Below, piece after piece: positions 31,580 to 41,584 of a stretch of 41,584 bases of DNA. This DNA comes from Aquibium sp. A9E412 (GTDB lineage: Bacteria; Pseudomonadota; Alphaproteobacteria; Rhizobiales; Rhizobiaceae). Position numbers and translations under genes: made by a program. Location of the stretch: contig NZ_JAOAOP010000029.1 of assembly GCF_030398335.1 (NCBI RefSeq), positions 1 to 41,584 of the forward strand, given 5' to 3'. Position 1 is the first letter of the stretch. Each line of letters begins with the position of its first letter. The notes below the pieces were generated by a model. The model saw nothing but the letters and a program-made list of their open reading frames with translations. It was not told the DNA's origin and ran no database searches.

Positions 31580-32422
31580 TTGACCGTCACCGTCGCTTCC
31601 GCCGTTCTCCTTGCCGCGCTTCTGCATGCGAGCTGGAACGCCATCCTGCGCACGACGGCCGACCGCATGGCGACGCTGGCGCTGCTCACCGGCTCCTCGG
31701 GCCTCGTCGCGCTGGTCGGGTTGTTCTTCGTGCCGGTGCCGCCGGCGGCCGCCTGGCCGTGGCTCATCGCCTCGGTGGTGCTGCATCTCGGCTACAACAT
31801 CTTTCTCGCCGCCGCCTATCGGCACGGCGAGCTCGGCAAGGTCTATCCGCTCGCCCGCGGCACGGCGCCGATGCTCACCCTGCTCGCCGGCTTCCTGCTG
31901 CTCGGCGAGACGCTGACGCCGCAGGCCACGGCCGGCGTCCTGCTGCTCGGCCTCGGCATCGCCGTGCTGACCTTCGAGCGCGGCTGGCGGGTGCTGGTGC
32001 AGGCGCCGCAGGGCACCGCCTTCGCGCTGATCACGTCGCTGTTCATCGCCGCCTACTCGATCGCCGACGGCGTGGGCGCGCGTGCGGCCGGCAATCCGCA
32101 TGCCTACACGCTGTGGCTGTTCGCCCTCGACGGCCTGCCGCTGGCGCTGTTCGTCATCACCACGCGCGGCCGCCGCACGGTCGAGACGGTGCGCCGCAAC
32201 TGGCTGACCGGCAGCCTGGCCGGCATGCTGTCGATGGGCGCCTACTGGATCGCCATCTGGGCGATGACGCTGGCGCCAATCGCGCTCGTCGCCGCGCTGC
32301 GCGAGACCAGCGTGCTGTTTGCCGTGGCGATCGGCGTCATCTTCCTGAAGGAGCGGCTGACGCCAATGCGCGTCGTCTCGATCCTCACCGTGCTCGCCGG
32401 CCTGGCGCTGATGCGGCTGTAG
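31580..32422 (+). CDS. EamA/DMT-family transporter
   Basis: The 280-residue product has about ten membrane helices in two EamA halves. N-terminal LLAALLHASWNAILRTTADR and GELGKVYPLARGTAPMLTLL, and the C-terminal APIALVAALRETSVLFAVAI then FLKERLTP, are typical of drug/metabolite exporters. The only fitting start is a TTG at 31580; no ATG or GTG start lies nearby in frame. These proteins export amino acids, cofactors or other small metabolites; the substrate here is unknown. It converges with the amidohydrolase gene, with strong hairpins between them. Confidence 0.9.
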   Translation: MTVTVASAVLLAALLHASWNAILRTTADRMATLALLTGSSGLVALVGLFFVPVPPAAAWPWLIASVVLHLGYNIFLAAAYRHGELGKVYPLARGTAPMLTLLAGFLLLGETLTPQATAGVLLLGLGIAVLTFERGWRVLVQAPQGTAFALITSLFIAAYSIADGVGARAAGNPHAYTLWLFALDGLPLALFVITTRGRRTVETVRRNWLTGSLAGMLSMGAYWIAIWAMTLAPIALVAALRETSVLFAVAIGVIFLKERLTPMRVVSILTVLAGLALMRL

Positions 32423-32493
32423 CGTTTCCAGGGCGTCCAACGGATAGGTCCGGCCGATCCGCACCGCCGCGCGAGGCGGACCGGCTTCACGTG

Positions 32494-32530
32494 CCGCATC
32501 GCCGGCCGGACGGCCCGGCCGGCAATGCGG
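32494..32530. terminator. Bidirectional hairpin between EamA and amidohydrolase genes
   Basis: CCGCAT-C-GCCGGCCGG / CCGGCCGGC-A-ATGCGG forms 15 pairs with one mismatch around a 5-base loop. A weaker stem CCGATCCGC / GCGGACCGG lies just upstream (near 32455-32484). The converging genes stop at 32422 and 32549. Confidence 0.55.
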
Positions 32531-32548
32531 GCACATTGCGCGCGGGGC

Positions 32549-34303
32549 CTACCGCGCGGCGAAGTGCCGGCTGACGATGCTGGTCGTCTCGCCTTCGAAC
32601 ACGCTGCGGCCGCCGACGATGGTCTCGAGCACCTTGATGTCCTTGATGGCGTCGGGATCGGCATGCCCGACCGACAGCGGATTGTCGGACAGGATGACGA
32701 AGTCGGCCAGCTTGCCCGGCTCGATCGTGCCCTTCACGTCGTCCTCGAAGACCTGCCAGGCGGCGTCGACGGTGATCGCCTTCAGCGCGTCGAGCGGATC
32801 GATGCGCTGCCCGGCGCCGATCGTCTCGCCGCCGGCCGACACGCGGTTGACCGACGACCACAGCATCTGGATGCCGTCGATCGGGGTGACCGGCGTGTCG
32901 GTGTGGGTCGAAAACCGCAGGGCGCGGTCGCGCGCGCCGGCGAGCGGGCTCATGTGGGCGGCCCGGTGCGGCCCGAAGAACACGTTCTTGTGCCTGTCGC
33001 CCCAGTAGAAGGTGTGGCCGATGAAGAAGCTCGGCGTGATGCCGAGCGCGGCCATCTGGTCGAGCTGGTCGGGCCGGGCGAACTGGGCGTGGATGACGCC
33101 GTGCCGCGCGTCGTCGCGCGGGAAGGCGCGTTGCGCCGCCGCGTAGCCGTCGATGACGTCCTGGATGCCCTGGTCGCCGTTGCCGTGGATCGTCATCTGG
33201 TAGCCGTCGCGGTGCAGCGTCTCGACGATCTCGAAGAAGGCGGCGCGGTCGTTCCAGTAGGGAAAGCCGCTGTAGCCCGCCTCGTCCTCCTCGCGCAGCG
33301 TCGTGTAGGGCTGCGTGAAGTGCGCGGTGTAGCCCTGCGGCGAGCCGTCGATGGTGAACTTAACGGGTCCCTGGGTGAGCATCAGCCGGCCGTCGCTGAC
33401 GTCGGTGCCCGACGTGACGGCCGGAAAGGCGCGCACCGCCTCGACGCTGCGCACGCGCGGCCAGTAGTTCACCCGCACCGTCTGCTCGCCCGCTTCGAGC
33501 GCGGCCCGGAACAGGGCGAGCTGGTCGGGCGAGACGAGGTTGTCGGAGGCGGTGGTGAAGCCGGACGCGGCCCACATGTCGGACGCCGCGCCGATGGCGG
33601 CCACCCAGTCGGCGGTGTCGGGCGCCGGCGCCAGCGCGCGCAGCAGGCCGTTGGCGTTGCCCTCCATGACGCCGGTCGGCTCGCCCTGCGCGTCCTTGCG
33701 GATGCGGCCGCCGTCCGGATCGGCGGTCTCGGCGGTAATGCCGGCGCGCGCCAGCGCGGCCGAGTTGCCGACGGCCAGATGGCCGGAGATGTGGGTGATG
33801 ACGACCGGCACCTCGGTGGAGACGCGGTCGAGATCGGCGCGCGTGGGGTGGCGCTTCTCGGCCAGCAGCGTGTCGTCGTAGCCCCGGCCGAGGATCACCG
33901 CGTCGCCGTCCGCCGCGCCGGCAGCCCTGCCAAGCCGGTCGACCAGGTCGTCGATCGAGGTCACGGTGCCGATCGGCGGCGGGTTGAGGTCGACATAGCT
34001 CAACGCGCTCATGCCGGCCCCGAGAAAGTGGCCGTGCGCGTCGATGAAGCCGGGCAGCAGGGTGCGTCCCTCGAGGTCGACCATCTCGGTCTCCTCGTCG
34101 GCCATCGCGCGCACGCTCTCCAGCATGTCGACGGCGATGATCCGGTCGTCGCGCACCGCGACCGCCTCGGCGAACAGCGCGTCCGCCTTCATCGTCACGA
34201 TGGGGCCGCCGAAATAGATGGTGTCGGGGGCGTCCGCGGCGGCCGGCGAACCGGCGAGCAGAAGGCCGCCCAGCACGGGTCCGGCCAGCGTTTTCATCGA
34301 CAT
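32549..34303 (-). CDS. Secreted amidohydrolase, amidohydrolase-3 (YtcJ-like) family
   Basis: The 584-residue product begins with a signal peptide (MKTLAGPVLGGLLLAGSPAA, cleavage near AADA), so the enzyme is probably periplasmic. It then shows the YtcJ-type amidohydrolase pattern: GFIDAHGHFLGAG (metal-binding His pair), THISGHLAVGNSAAL, GVMEGNANGLL, KFTIDGSPQGYTA, MTIHGNGDQGIQ, HAQFARPDQL and the late STHTDTPVTP aspartate. Members act on formamides, amides and related C-N bonds; this substrate is unknown. AGGAGG lies 4 bases before ATG 34303 and 10 bases before a second ATG at 34297, so either start is possible. It appears monocistronic. Confidence 0.88.
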   Translation of the reverse strand: MSMKTLAGPVLGGLLLAGSPAAADAPDTIYFGGPIVTMKADALFAEAVAVRDDRIIAVDMLESVRAMADEETEMVDLEGRTLLPGFIDAHGHFLGAGMSALSYVDLNPPPIGTVTSIDDLVDRLGRAAGAADGDAVILGRGYDDTLLAEKRHPTRADLDRVSTEVPVVITHISGHLAVGNSAALARAGITAETADPDGGRIRKDAQGEPTGVMEGNANGLLRALAPAPDTADWVAAIGAASDMWAASGFTTASDNLVSPDQLALFRAALEAGEQTVRVNYWPRVRSVEAVRAFPAVTSGTDVSDGRLMLTQGPVKFTIDGSPQGYTAHFTQPYTTLREEDEAGYSGFPYWNDRAAFFEIVETLHRDGYQMTIHGNGDQGIQDVIDGYAAAQRAFPRDDARHGVIHAQFARPDQLDQMAALGITPSFFIGHTFYWGDRHKNVFFGPHRAAHMSPLAGARDRALRFSTHTDTPVTPIDGIQMLWSSVNRVSAGGETIGAGQRIDPLDALKAITVDAAWQVFEDDVKGTIEPGKLADFVILSDNPLSVGHADPDAIKDIKVLETIVGGRSVFEGETTSIVSRHFAAR

Positions 34304-34493
34304 GATTCCTCCTCTTCAAACAGAGGCCCGACAGGGCCGCGGTTCTCGCCGGCCATGCTGAAGGGGCGGGGCGGCCGAGGTATAGCCAGTCGCGGTGATC
34401 GATGATTCCAGTGTGGCGGGAGGCCTGTGCAGCGCGCCTTGGCGCGCATCTGGATGCGGAGCTTGTCCGCCGCTGGACCAAGACCCGTCGGGG

Positions 34494-36344
34494 TCAGTCC
34501 GGCGGGCCGAGCGGCGGCACCGGCGAGATGAACGGCTCGCTCCACGAGCCGCCGACGAAGAAGGCGGCCTCGGGTTCCGGCGGCGGTGCCGCGCCGTCGC
34601 CTTCGGCGGTGACGGGGCCGACGGTGCCCGACAGCGCGATGCCGCGCCCGGCGAAGGGGATGAGGCCCGACAGCGCGATCATGCGGCCGCCCGAGCGCGC
34701 CTCGGCGCGGTCGATGCGGGCGATGCCGTTCGACAGCGAGGCCTTGATCTGCGCCGTCTCGATGGGCAGCGCGCCCTCGGCGATCTCCGACAGGGCGAAG
34801 AAGCCGGCCCGTCCGCTGCGCGCCAGGAAGGCGGCGAGATCGAGCCCGGCGATCTCGCCGGCGCCGAGGCTGGCGGAGACCGAGCCGTCGGCGTTGCGCA
34901 TGATCGTCTCCCAGCTCGTGCCGCTGCCCTTGAGGATCAGCGAGACGGTGGAGCGCGCGCGCGGCACGACGCGGGTGACGCCGAGCTGGCGTGCGAGCTG
35001 GCCGCCCTCGATGTCGGTCGCCACCAGGCGCAGCTCGACCTTGCTGTCGCGCCCGGCGCGGTCGACGCGGATGCCGAACTGCACCGTGCCGCCGAAGGCG
35101 GTGGCGTCGGAGATGTCGAAGGTGGCGAGCCCGCCGCGCACCTGCGCCGTCGCCGCCACGTCGGTCAGGTTGGCCGAGCCGACGCCGGCGCGGGCGGCCG
35201 ACAGCCTGAGGTCGATGTCGAACTGGCGCGGCTCCGGCGCCTCGAAGGCCAGCGCGTCGCGGCTGCCCGCCTCCGGCAGCGGCGTGAAGGTCGACAGGAG
35301 CGAGCGCAGGTCGAGCGACTGGAAGGCGAGCGTGCCGCTGATCGCCGGCATCGGTGCGCCGAGCGTCACGTCGAGCACGCCGCTGCCCGGATTGCCGTCG
35401 AGCGCGATCTCAGCGTTCTCGAACTTCAGCCGGCGCGCGCCGCCCACCACCTTGCTGCGCATCTCGACCGCGCCGATCGCCGAGCCGGGCGAGATGTCCG
35501 AGCGCGTCCATTCCAGGAGCCGGCGCAGCGACGGCGAGGCCATCGCCAGCGCGCCGTCGAGGAAGGCGTCGTCGGAGATGTTGGCGATGCCGTTGAAATC
35601 GGCGCTGACCGGGGCGGCCTCCAGTGACAGGGTGACCGGTGCGTTGCCGCCGGCAAACAGCAGCAGCGGCTCGGCCGCGCTCGCCTCGATCGTCACCGCC
35701 TCGCCGTGCCAGATGCCGCTGCCGGCAAAGCTCGCCGCGCGGTTCAGCGCGGGCCAGGTCAGCGTGCCGTTCAGCCCGCTGACGAGCGCTTCCTCCGCAT
35801 GTTCGCCCGCCGCCACGATGCGCCCGTCCTGAAGCTCCACCGTGCCGAACGGGTCGTCGGGCAGCGCCGCGGTCTTGGGCTCGGCCGGATCGGCGGCGAG
35901 CACCGCGCGGGCCATGCCGATCGACTGGGCGATCTTGCCGCCGCCGGGCGAGGCCGGCAGCGGGAACGGCCCGCCGGTCTCAGCCACGCGCACCACCGGG
36001 CGCACCAGCTTCAGCCGGGTGAACACCACCTCGCCGCGCAGCGCGGCGAGCGCCGACAGGTCGATCTCGATCTCCTCGGCCTCGATGACCGGCGCGCCGG
36101 CGCGGTTGCCCCACTCGGTGAAGGTGACGTTGGCGAGCCGGGCGCGGAAGGTCGGCCACACCAAGAGCTCCGGCGCGTCGCCGAGCTGGACGCGGTAGCC
36201 GCTCCAGGTGCCGATCTGCTGGGCGATGCGGTCGCGCACGATCTGCGTGGAGGCGAAGAAGGGCAGCGCCGCGACGAGCAGCAGGCTCGCCACCAGGACG
36301 ATGCCCAGTGCCCATATGCCGCGTCTGGCCGCCGTTCCTGGCAT
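34494..36344 (-). CDS. AsmA-family protein
   Basis: The ATG at 36344 gives a 616-residue protein. The frame is open far upstream across the antisense of the next gene, but that part is a shadow. One N-terminal membrane helix (IWALGIVLVASLLLVAALPF) is followed by the AsmA-type region (VRDRIAQQIGTWSGYRVQLG, LANVTFTEWG, EAEEIEIDLSALAALRGEVV). The C-terminal half has repeated beta-rich segments (LAAFLARSGRAGFFALSEIA, RIDRAEARSGGRMIALSG). AsmA-like proteins span the periplasm and are linked to outer-membrane lipid transport or assembly. It is divergent from acetoacetyl-CoA synthetase over a 288-base gap; the palindrome GGTTTAAACC (36505-36514) is the only notable site there. Confidence 0.85.
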   Translation of the reverse strand: MPGTAARRGIWALGIVLVASLLLVAALPFFASTQIVRDRIAQQIGTWSGYRVQLGDAPELLVWPTFRARLANVTFTEWGNRAGAPVIEAEEIEIDLSALAALRGEVVFTRLKLVRPVVRVAETGGPFPLPASPGGGKIAQSIGMARAVLAADPAEPKTAALPDDPFGTVELQDGRIVAAGEHAEEALVSGLNGTLTWPALNRAASFAGSGIWHGEAVTIEASAAEPLLLFAGGNAPVTLSLEAAPVSADFNGIANISDDAFLDGALAMASPSLRRLLEWTRSDISPGSAIGAVEMRSKVVGGARRLKFENAEIALDGNPGSGVLDVTLGAPMPAISGTLAFQSLDLRSLLSTFTPLPEAGSRDALAFEAPEPRQFDIDLRLSAARAGVGSANLTDVAATAQVRGGLATFDISDATAFGGTVQFGIRVDRAGRDSKVELRLVATDIEGGQLARQLGVTRVVPRARSTVSLILKGSGTSWETIMRNADGSVSASLGAGEIAGLDLAAFLARSGRAGFFALSEIAEGALPIETAQIKASLSNGIARIDRAEARSGGRMIALSGLIPFAGRGIALSGTVGPVTAEGDGAAPPPEPEAAFFVGGSWSEPFISPVPPLGPPD

Positions 36345-36632
36345 CGCTACCCGCTGTGATCGACGCGCCGGGCGCCGGAGCATCGGTTTCGAAGGCTGGC
36401 GGCCGCGTCCCGGACGGATCCGGTGCGCCTGCACGGTCGCCAACCGCCCTCCTGCGCCCCGGCGGGCGCGGCGGTCCGGCGTCCCGCCGCCGTTGCGTGT
36501 CCTCGGTTTAAACCAGCCATGGTGCATTTCAAGCCTTTGTGGCCGCGCCATGGCCGAGCGCTCGGCCCGCGTGCCTTGCCGAGCCCGTGCGCAATGGGCA
36601 TAACGGCACGCGCCAGCCAGAGGAGGATGTTG

Positions 36633-38591
<1,959 letters not shown>

Positions 38592-38636
38592 GCCGCGGCA
38601 AGGCCGCCGCGCCGTGGTTAACGAAGCGTAGCATGG

Positions 38637-38678
38637 AAATTTACCGCGCCTTCAACTGTGGTACCCAAAGGTAAATTT
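38637..38678. promoter_or_regulatory. AT-rich 9-bp dyad in the 429-base non-coding stretch after aacS
   Basis: AAATTTACC (38637-38645) and GGTAAATTT (38670-38678) are perfect inverted arms 24 bases apart. Further GGTAA motifs occur at 38690 and 38701. The stretch 38592-39020 holds no coding frame that looks real. It contains this dyad, a GC hairpin CCGGCC/GGCCGG (38740-38758) and two terminators. The dyad may be a promoter/operator for a small RNA ending at 38840. Confidence 0.35.
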
Positions 38679-38815
38679 TTCCCGCTGCGGGTAAGGTTTT
38701 GGTAACGGATCGGGCCCGATAGTCGTGGCCGACGCGACACCGGCCCGCCACCGGCCGGCAGCAGCCCAGGAGTTTTTTCCGAACCCTCGTTCTGACAGCC
38801 AGACCGACTTCTCGA

Positions 38816-38840
38816 AGCGCCCTTTCGGGCGCTTTTTTTT
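38816..38840 (+). terminator. Canonical Rho-independent terminator
   Basis: AGCGCCC-TTTC-GGGCGCT is followed at once by a run of Ts to 38840. This is the clearest intrinsic terminator of the window. It lies 225 bases past the aacS stop, which suggests either a long 3' UTR or an independent small RNA. Confidence 0.9.
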
Positions 38841-38910
38841 GTCCGCGCTTCTTCTCCTGGCGGGTTCCCGGGCACGCGGGGGAGCCGGTCGGCGGCGCTG
38901 CGGCGCGGGC

Positions 38911-38940
38911 AAAAAAAGGCCCGGTCCGCGAGGACCGGGC
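38911..38940 (-). terminator. Canonical Rho-independent terminator of the DUF1127 transcript
   Basis: On the minus strand GCCCGGTCC-TCGC-GGACCGGGC is followed by CTTTTTTT. It terminates transcription coming from the DUF1127 gene 80 bases upstream. Confidence 0.9.
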
Positions 38941-39020
38941 AAGATGCAGGCGGGCCGGGGGGAAGCCGGCAGGTGGGAGTAGGTCGCCTGCATGGGGGAG
39001 ACCGTGGGGGCAGGGCACAC
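38911..39020 (-). ncRNA. Candidate small RNA in the 3' UTR of the DUF1127 gene
   Basis: Between the DUF1127 stop and its terminator, the minus strand can fold as an outer stem ATGCAGGCG / CGCCTGCAT (38985-38993, 38944-38952). It encloses a small hairpin GCCGG-CTTCCCC-CCGGC (38970-38954), and the terminator hairpin follows. C-rich anti-Shine-Dalgarno-like tracts (CTCCCCC, ACTCCCACC, CTTCCCC) are exposed. In Rhodobacter, CcsR small RNAs with CU-rich loops are processed from the 3' end of a DUF1127 (ccaF1) transcript. This resembles that design, without an exact CCUCCUCCC motif. Confidence 0.45.
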
Positions 39021-39305
39021 TCAGGGCTTGCGGATCACCGTCTCGCAGCGCTGGCGCGCCTGCACCAGCGCCTGCAGCCGCAGCGTCGGGTCGACCGTCA
39101 GCGGCAGGCTGCGGGCGTGCTCGACGTCCTCGCGCAGCAGGCCGATGTCGGCCAGCTCCCAGTCGGAAAGCTCCTGCAGGTAGCGGACGTGGCCGCGGTT
39201 GCGCCACAGCCGGCGCAGGCGCGCCACGGCGTAGACGAGGCGCGACACCGCCGGGCCTTCGAAAAGGCCCGAAACCGTTCTGCCGATGCCGTCGATGGTC
39301 GCCAT
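39021..39305 (-). CDS. DUF1127 domain protein
   Basis: The 94-residue basic protein ends its central part with the DUF1127 motif: LRRLWRNRGHVRYLQELSDW then ELADIGLLREDVEHA. An N-terminal extension of about 30 residues precedes it. DUF1127 proteins of alphaproteobacteria are small, abundant in stress and thought to bind RNA (CcaF1 of Rhodobacter). In Brucella several are activated by the LysR regulator VtlR. Here the gene is divergent from exactly such a regulator (39464). GGAG lies 8 bases before the ATG at 39305. The 3' UTR may host a small RNA. Confidence 0.9.
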   Translation of the reverse strand: MATIDGIGRTVSGLFEGPAVSRLVYAVARLRRLWRNRGHVRYLQELSDWELADIGLLREDVEHARSLPLTVDPTLRLQALVQARQRCETVIRKP

Positions 39306-39405
39306 GACCTGTCTCCCGGCCGGAGCGTCGCGCGCCCGGCGCGCCGGGATCGGCCGGCCGGGGGATGACGCCGCGTTGCTGTCGAAGTCACCATCGCACC
39401 GGTGT

Positions 39406-39446
39406 ATTGATTAGTCGAACGAATGTTTCTAATGTCTAGGATCAAT
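39406..39446. promoter_or_regulatory. Divergent lsrB/DUF1127 control region with AT-rich dyads
   Basis: ATTGAT (39406-39411) and ATCAAT (39441-39446) bracket a second pair TTAG / CTAA (39411-39414, 39429-39432) in the most AT-rich part of the 158-base gap. LysR proteins bind such interrupted dyads of the T-N11-A type. This is the likely autoregulatory and DUF1127-activating site. Confidence 0.4.
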
Positions 39447-39463
39447 ATCGGTGATGGAAAAAA

Positions 39464-40423
39464 ATGCCCGCGCCCCTCGACCTCGACCAGCTCGCCACCT
39501 TCGTGGCGATCGCCGACACCGGCAGCTTCACCCGCGCGGCGGAGGAGGTGCACCGCACCCAGTCCGCCGTGTCCATGCAGATGCGCCGGCTGGAGGAGCG
39601 CGTCGGCAAGCCGCTCTTCCACAAGGACGGCCGCGTCAACCGGCTGAGCGAGGACGGCGAGCGGCTGCTCGCCTATGCGCGGCGCATGCTGCGGCTCAAC
39701 CGCGAGACGCTCGCCGCCTTCGACGACGACAGCCTGGAGGGCCATCTGCGCATCGGCATGCCGGACGACTACGCCGAGCGCTTCCTGCCCGAGATCATGG
39801 CCCGCTTCGCCCGCTCCAATCCGCGCGTCGAGATGACCGTGCTGTGCGAGCCGACGGAGAACCTGGTCGAGCATGTGCGCCGCGGCCAGGCCGACATCGC
39901 GCTGGTGACCTACGACCTGCACCGCGAGGAGGCGGAGATCGTGCGCAAGGAGCCGCTGCTGTGGGTCACCTCGGCGCACCACACCACGCATGAGCGCGAG
40001 GTGCTGCCGCTCGCCTTCGGCCGGCCGAGCTGCGTGTGGCGGCGCGTCGCCTGCGAGACGCTGAGCGCGCACGACCGCGACTACCGCATCCTGTTCACCA
40101 GCCTGTCGGGCACGGTGATCGGCGCGGCGGTGCTGTCGGGCCTGGCCGTCTCGGTGCTGCCGGAATGCGCGCTGCGGCCCGGCATGCGCGTGCTCGGCGA
40201 CGCCGACGGCTTTCCGCGCCTGCCCGACTGCCACATCGGCATCCTGCGCGGCCACACCGGCCGGCCGGAGCTGGTCGCCGCGCTCGCCCGCCACATCGCC
40301 GAAAGCCTCGACAACGTGTCGGTGCCGGTCGAGGCGGCCGAGGCGGGCGGCTTCGATTTCGGCGCCGCCGCCTTCCGCCGCTCGCGGCGGCTGCGGCCCG
40401 GCCACGTGCTGCCGGGCTGGTGA
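39464..40423 (+). CDS. lsrB: LysR-family regulator LsrB/VtlR
   Basis: The 319-residue product has an N-terminal LysR helix-turn-helix ([40 protein letters not shown]). The periplasmic-binding-like effector domain contains [51 protein letters not shown] and the C-terminal GHVLPGW. These match my memory of rhizobial LsrB and Brucella VtlR closely. Cysteines at 128, 190, 197, 235 and 256 are notable because LsrB is reported to sense oxidants through cysteines. VtlR activates small DUF1127 genes and the AbcR2 RNA, consistent with the divergent DUF1127 gene. The ATG follows a GGTGATGG stretch. Confidence 0.85.
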   Translation: MPAPLDLDQLATFVAIADTGSFTRAAEEVHRTQSAVSMQMRRLEERVGKPLFHKDGRVNRLSEDGERLLAYARRMLRLNRETLAAFDDDSLEGHLRIGMPDDYAERFLPEIMARFARSNPRVEMTVLCEPTENLVEHVRRGQADIALVTYDLHREEAEIVRKEPLLWVTSAHHTTHEREVLPLAFGRPSCVWRRVACETLSAHDRDYRILFTSLSGTVIGAAVLSGLAVSVLPECALRPGMRVLGDADGFPRLPDCHIGILRGHTGRPELVAALARHIAESLDNVSVPVEAAEAGGFDFGAAAFRRSRRLRPGHVLPGW

Positions 40424-40476
40424 CGGCGGCCGCGCGCGGCTTGACCGCGCCGGGCCGAACCGCCTCAATCGCAGCC

Positions 40477-41584
40477 ATGGACAGGTCGGAACCGCGCGAT
40501 TCGCTGAGCAACGTGGCCGAGTATTCGGTCAGCGAGATTTCCGTCGCGCTGAAGCGCACGGTCGAGGACACCTTCGGCCATGTGCGCGTGCGCGGCGAGG
40601 TCTCCGGCTATCGCGGGCCGCACTCCTCGGGGCACGCCTATTTCGCGCTCAAGGACGACCGCGCCCGGCTCGAGGCGGTGGTCTGGCGCGGCACCTTCTC
40701 GCGGCTGCGCTTCAAGCCGGAGGAGGGCATGGAGGTGATCGCCTCCGGCCGGCTGACCACCTATCCCGGCTCCTCGAAATACCAGATCGTCATCGACAGC
40801 CTGGAGCCGGCCGGCGCCGGCGCGCTGATGGCGCTGCTCGAGGAGCGCAAGAAGGCGCTCGCCGCCGAGGGCCTGTTCGATGAGGCGCGCAAGCGGCCGC
40901 TGCCCTTCATGCCGCGCGTCATCGGCGTCGTCACCTCGCCGACCGGCGCGGTGATCCGCGACATCATCCACCGCATCGCCGACCGCTTTCCCGTGCATGT
41001 CGTGGTGTGGCCGGTGCGCGTCCAGGGCGAGACGACCGGCGCCGAGGTGGCCGCCGCGCTCGCCGGCTTCGACGCCGCCGACGGCGCGGCGGTGCCGCGC
41101 CCCGACCTCGTCATCGTGGCGCGCGGCGGCGGCAGCCTGGAGGACCTGTGGGGCTTCAACGACGAGGCGGTGGTGCGCGCGGTCGCGGCCTGCTCGATCC
41201 CGGTGATCTCGGCGGTCGGCCACGAGACCGACTGGACGCTGATCGACCTCGTCGCCGACCGCCGCGCGCCGACGCCGACCGGCGCGGCCGAGATGGCGGT
41301 GCCGGTGCGCGCCGACCTCGAGGCCTCGCTCGCCCGCCTCGGCGCCCGGCTCAAGGGCGCGGCGAGCCGCAGCACCGACCGCAAGCGCGAGGCGCTGCGC
41401 GCCTGCGCCCGCGCGCTGCCGTCGGCCGACCAGCTTCTGGCGCTGCCGCGCCGTCGCTTCGACGAGGCGGCCGGCCGGCTCGCCCGCGCGCTTCAGACGA
41501 GCACCCAGCGCAAGCGCGCCGAGCTCAACGGGTTGCGGCTGGCGCCGGCGGCGCTCGCCCGCCGGCTCACCGAGGCGCGGCGCC
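40477..41584 (+). CDS. xseA: Exonuclease VII large subunit, N-terminal part (cut by window edge)
   Basis: An open frame from the ATG at 40477 runs through the right edge; 369 codons are visible. It starts with the OB-fold domain (about residues 15-115: [40 protein letters not shown]). The catalytic domain follows ([60 protein letters not shown]). A long coiled-coil region begins near residue 270. With XseB it degrades single-stranded DNA. No stop is in the window. It follows lsrB by 53 bases in the same direction; no clear ribosome site is seen. Confidence 0.95.
   Translation, partial: MDRSEPRDSLSNVAEYSVSEISVALKRTVEDTFGHVRVRGEVSGYRGPHSSGHAYFALKDDRARLEAVVWRGTFSRLRFKPEEGMEVIASGRLTTYPGSSKYQIVIDSLEPAGAGALMALLEERKKALAAEGLFDEARKRPLPFMPRVIGVVTSPTGAVIRDIIHRIADRFPVHVVVWPVRVQGETTGAEVAAALAGFDAADGAAVPRPDLVIVARGGGSLEDLWGFNDEAVVRAVAACSIPVISAVGHETDWTLIDLVADRRAPTPTGAAEMAVPVRADLEASLARLGARLKGAASRSTDRKREALRACARALPSADQLLALPRRRFDEAAGRLARALQTSTQRKRAELNGLRLAPAALARRLTEARR

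Noticed and set aside
36505-36514. GGTTTAAACC palindrome between asmA and aacS
   Set aside because: It is short and isolated, with no supporting promoter or repeat context.

Overview
The window is very GC-rich, gene-dense DNA from an alphaproteobacterium, most likely of the order Hyphomicrobiales (Rhizobiales). The pointers are a HemP/HmuSTUV haem locus, an LsrB/VtlR-type LysR regulator divergent from a DUF1127 gene, DUF1622 and DUF6460 proteins, an exact match to the EcfG (general stress) promoter consensus, and many transporters for small solutes. No rRNA, tRNA, CRISPR array, insertion sequence, integrase or phage gene was seen. The window cuts through tonB at the left edge and xseA at the right edge.

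Layout. (1) 1-8828, haem iron acquisition. Two divergent operons leave a shared control region near 4435-4644. Leftward run the TonB-dependent receptor, a small four-cysteine secreted protein, exbB, exbD, a second exbD and tonB. Rightward run hemP, hmuS, hmuT, hmuU and hmuV. (2) 8861-11146, a lone FdhF/YdeP-type molybdopterin oxidoreductase, followed by a two-hairpin palindromic element (11272-11373). (3) 11371-18893, a catabolic island. An M20 peptidase and a GntR/FCD regulator run leftward. A PotABCD-like ABC transporter and an M24-fold hydrolase that has lost its metal ligands run rightward. Striking AT-rich dyads lie between the two arms. (4) 18913-28505, a carbohydrate-type island. A SorC regulator, a creatininase-family hydrolase, a RidA protein and an ABC ATPase run leftward. 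A solute-binding protein, two permeases, an SDR, a second creatininase-family hydrolase and an FGGY kinase run rightward. The ATPase on one arm presumably powers the permeases on the other.

(5) 28563-34303, single genes: a PRC-barrel secreted protein under an EcfG-like promoter, an acyl-CoA dehydrogenase, DUF1622 and DUF6460 membrane proteins, an EamA exporter and a secreted amidohydrolase. (6) 34494-38591, an AsmA-family protein divergent from acetoacetyl-CoA synthetase. (7) 38592-41584, a 429-base non-coding stretch with two opposed terminators and a possible small RNA in the 3' UTR of the DUF1127 gene, then DUF1127, lsrB and the start of xseA.

The best candidates for something undescribed are the two-creatininase/SDR/kinase transport island (possibly a ring-opening route for a cyclic polyol or lactone), the PotABCD/M24/M20 island with a metal-less M24 enzyme, and the LsrB-DUF1127-3'UTR RNA module. 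All functional calls come from reading the sequence and remembered family features; no database search was run.
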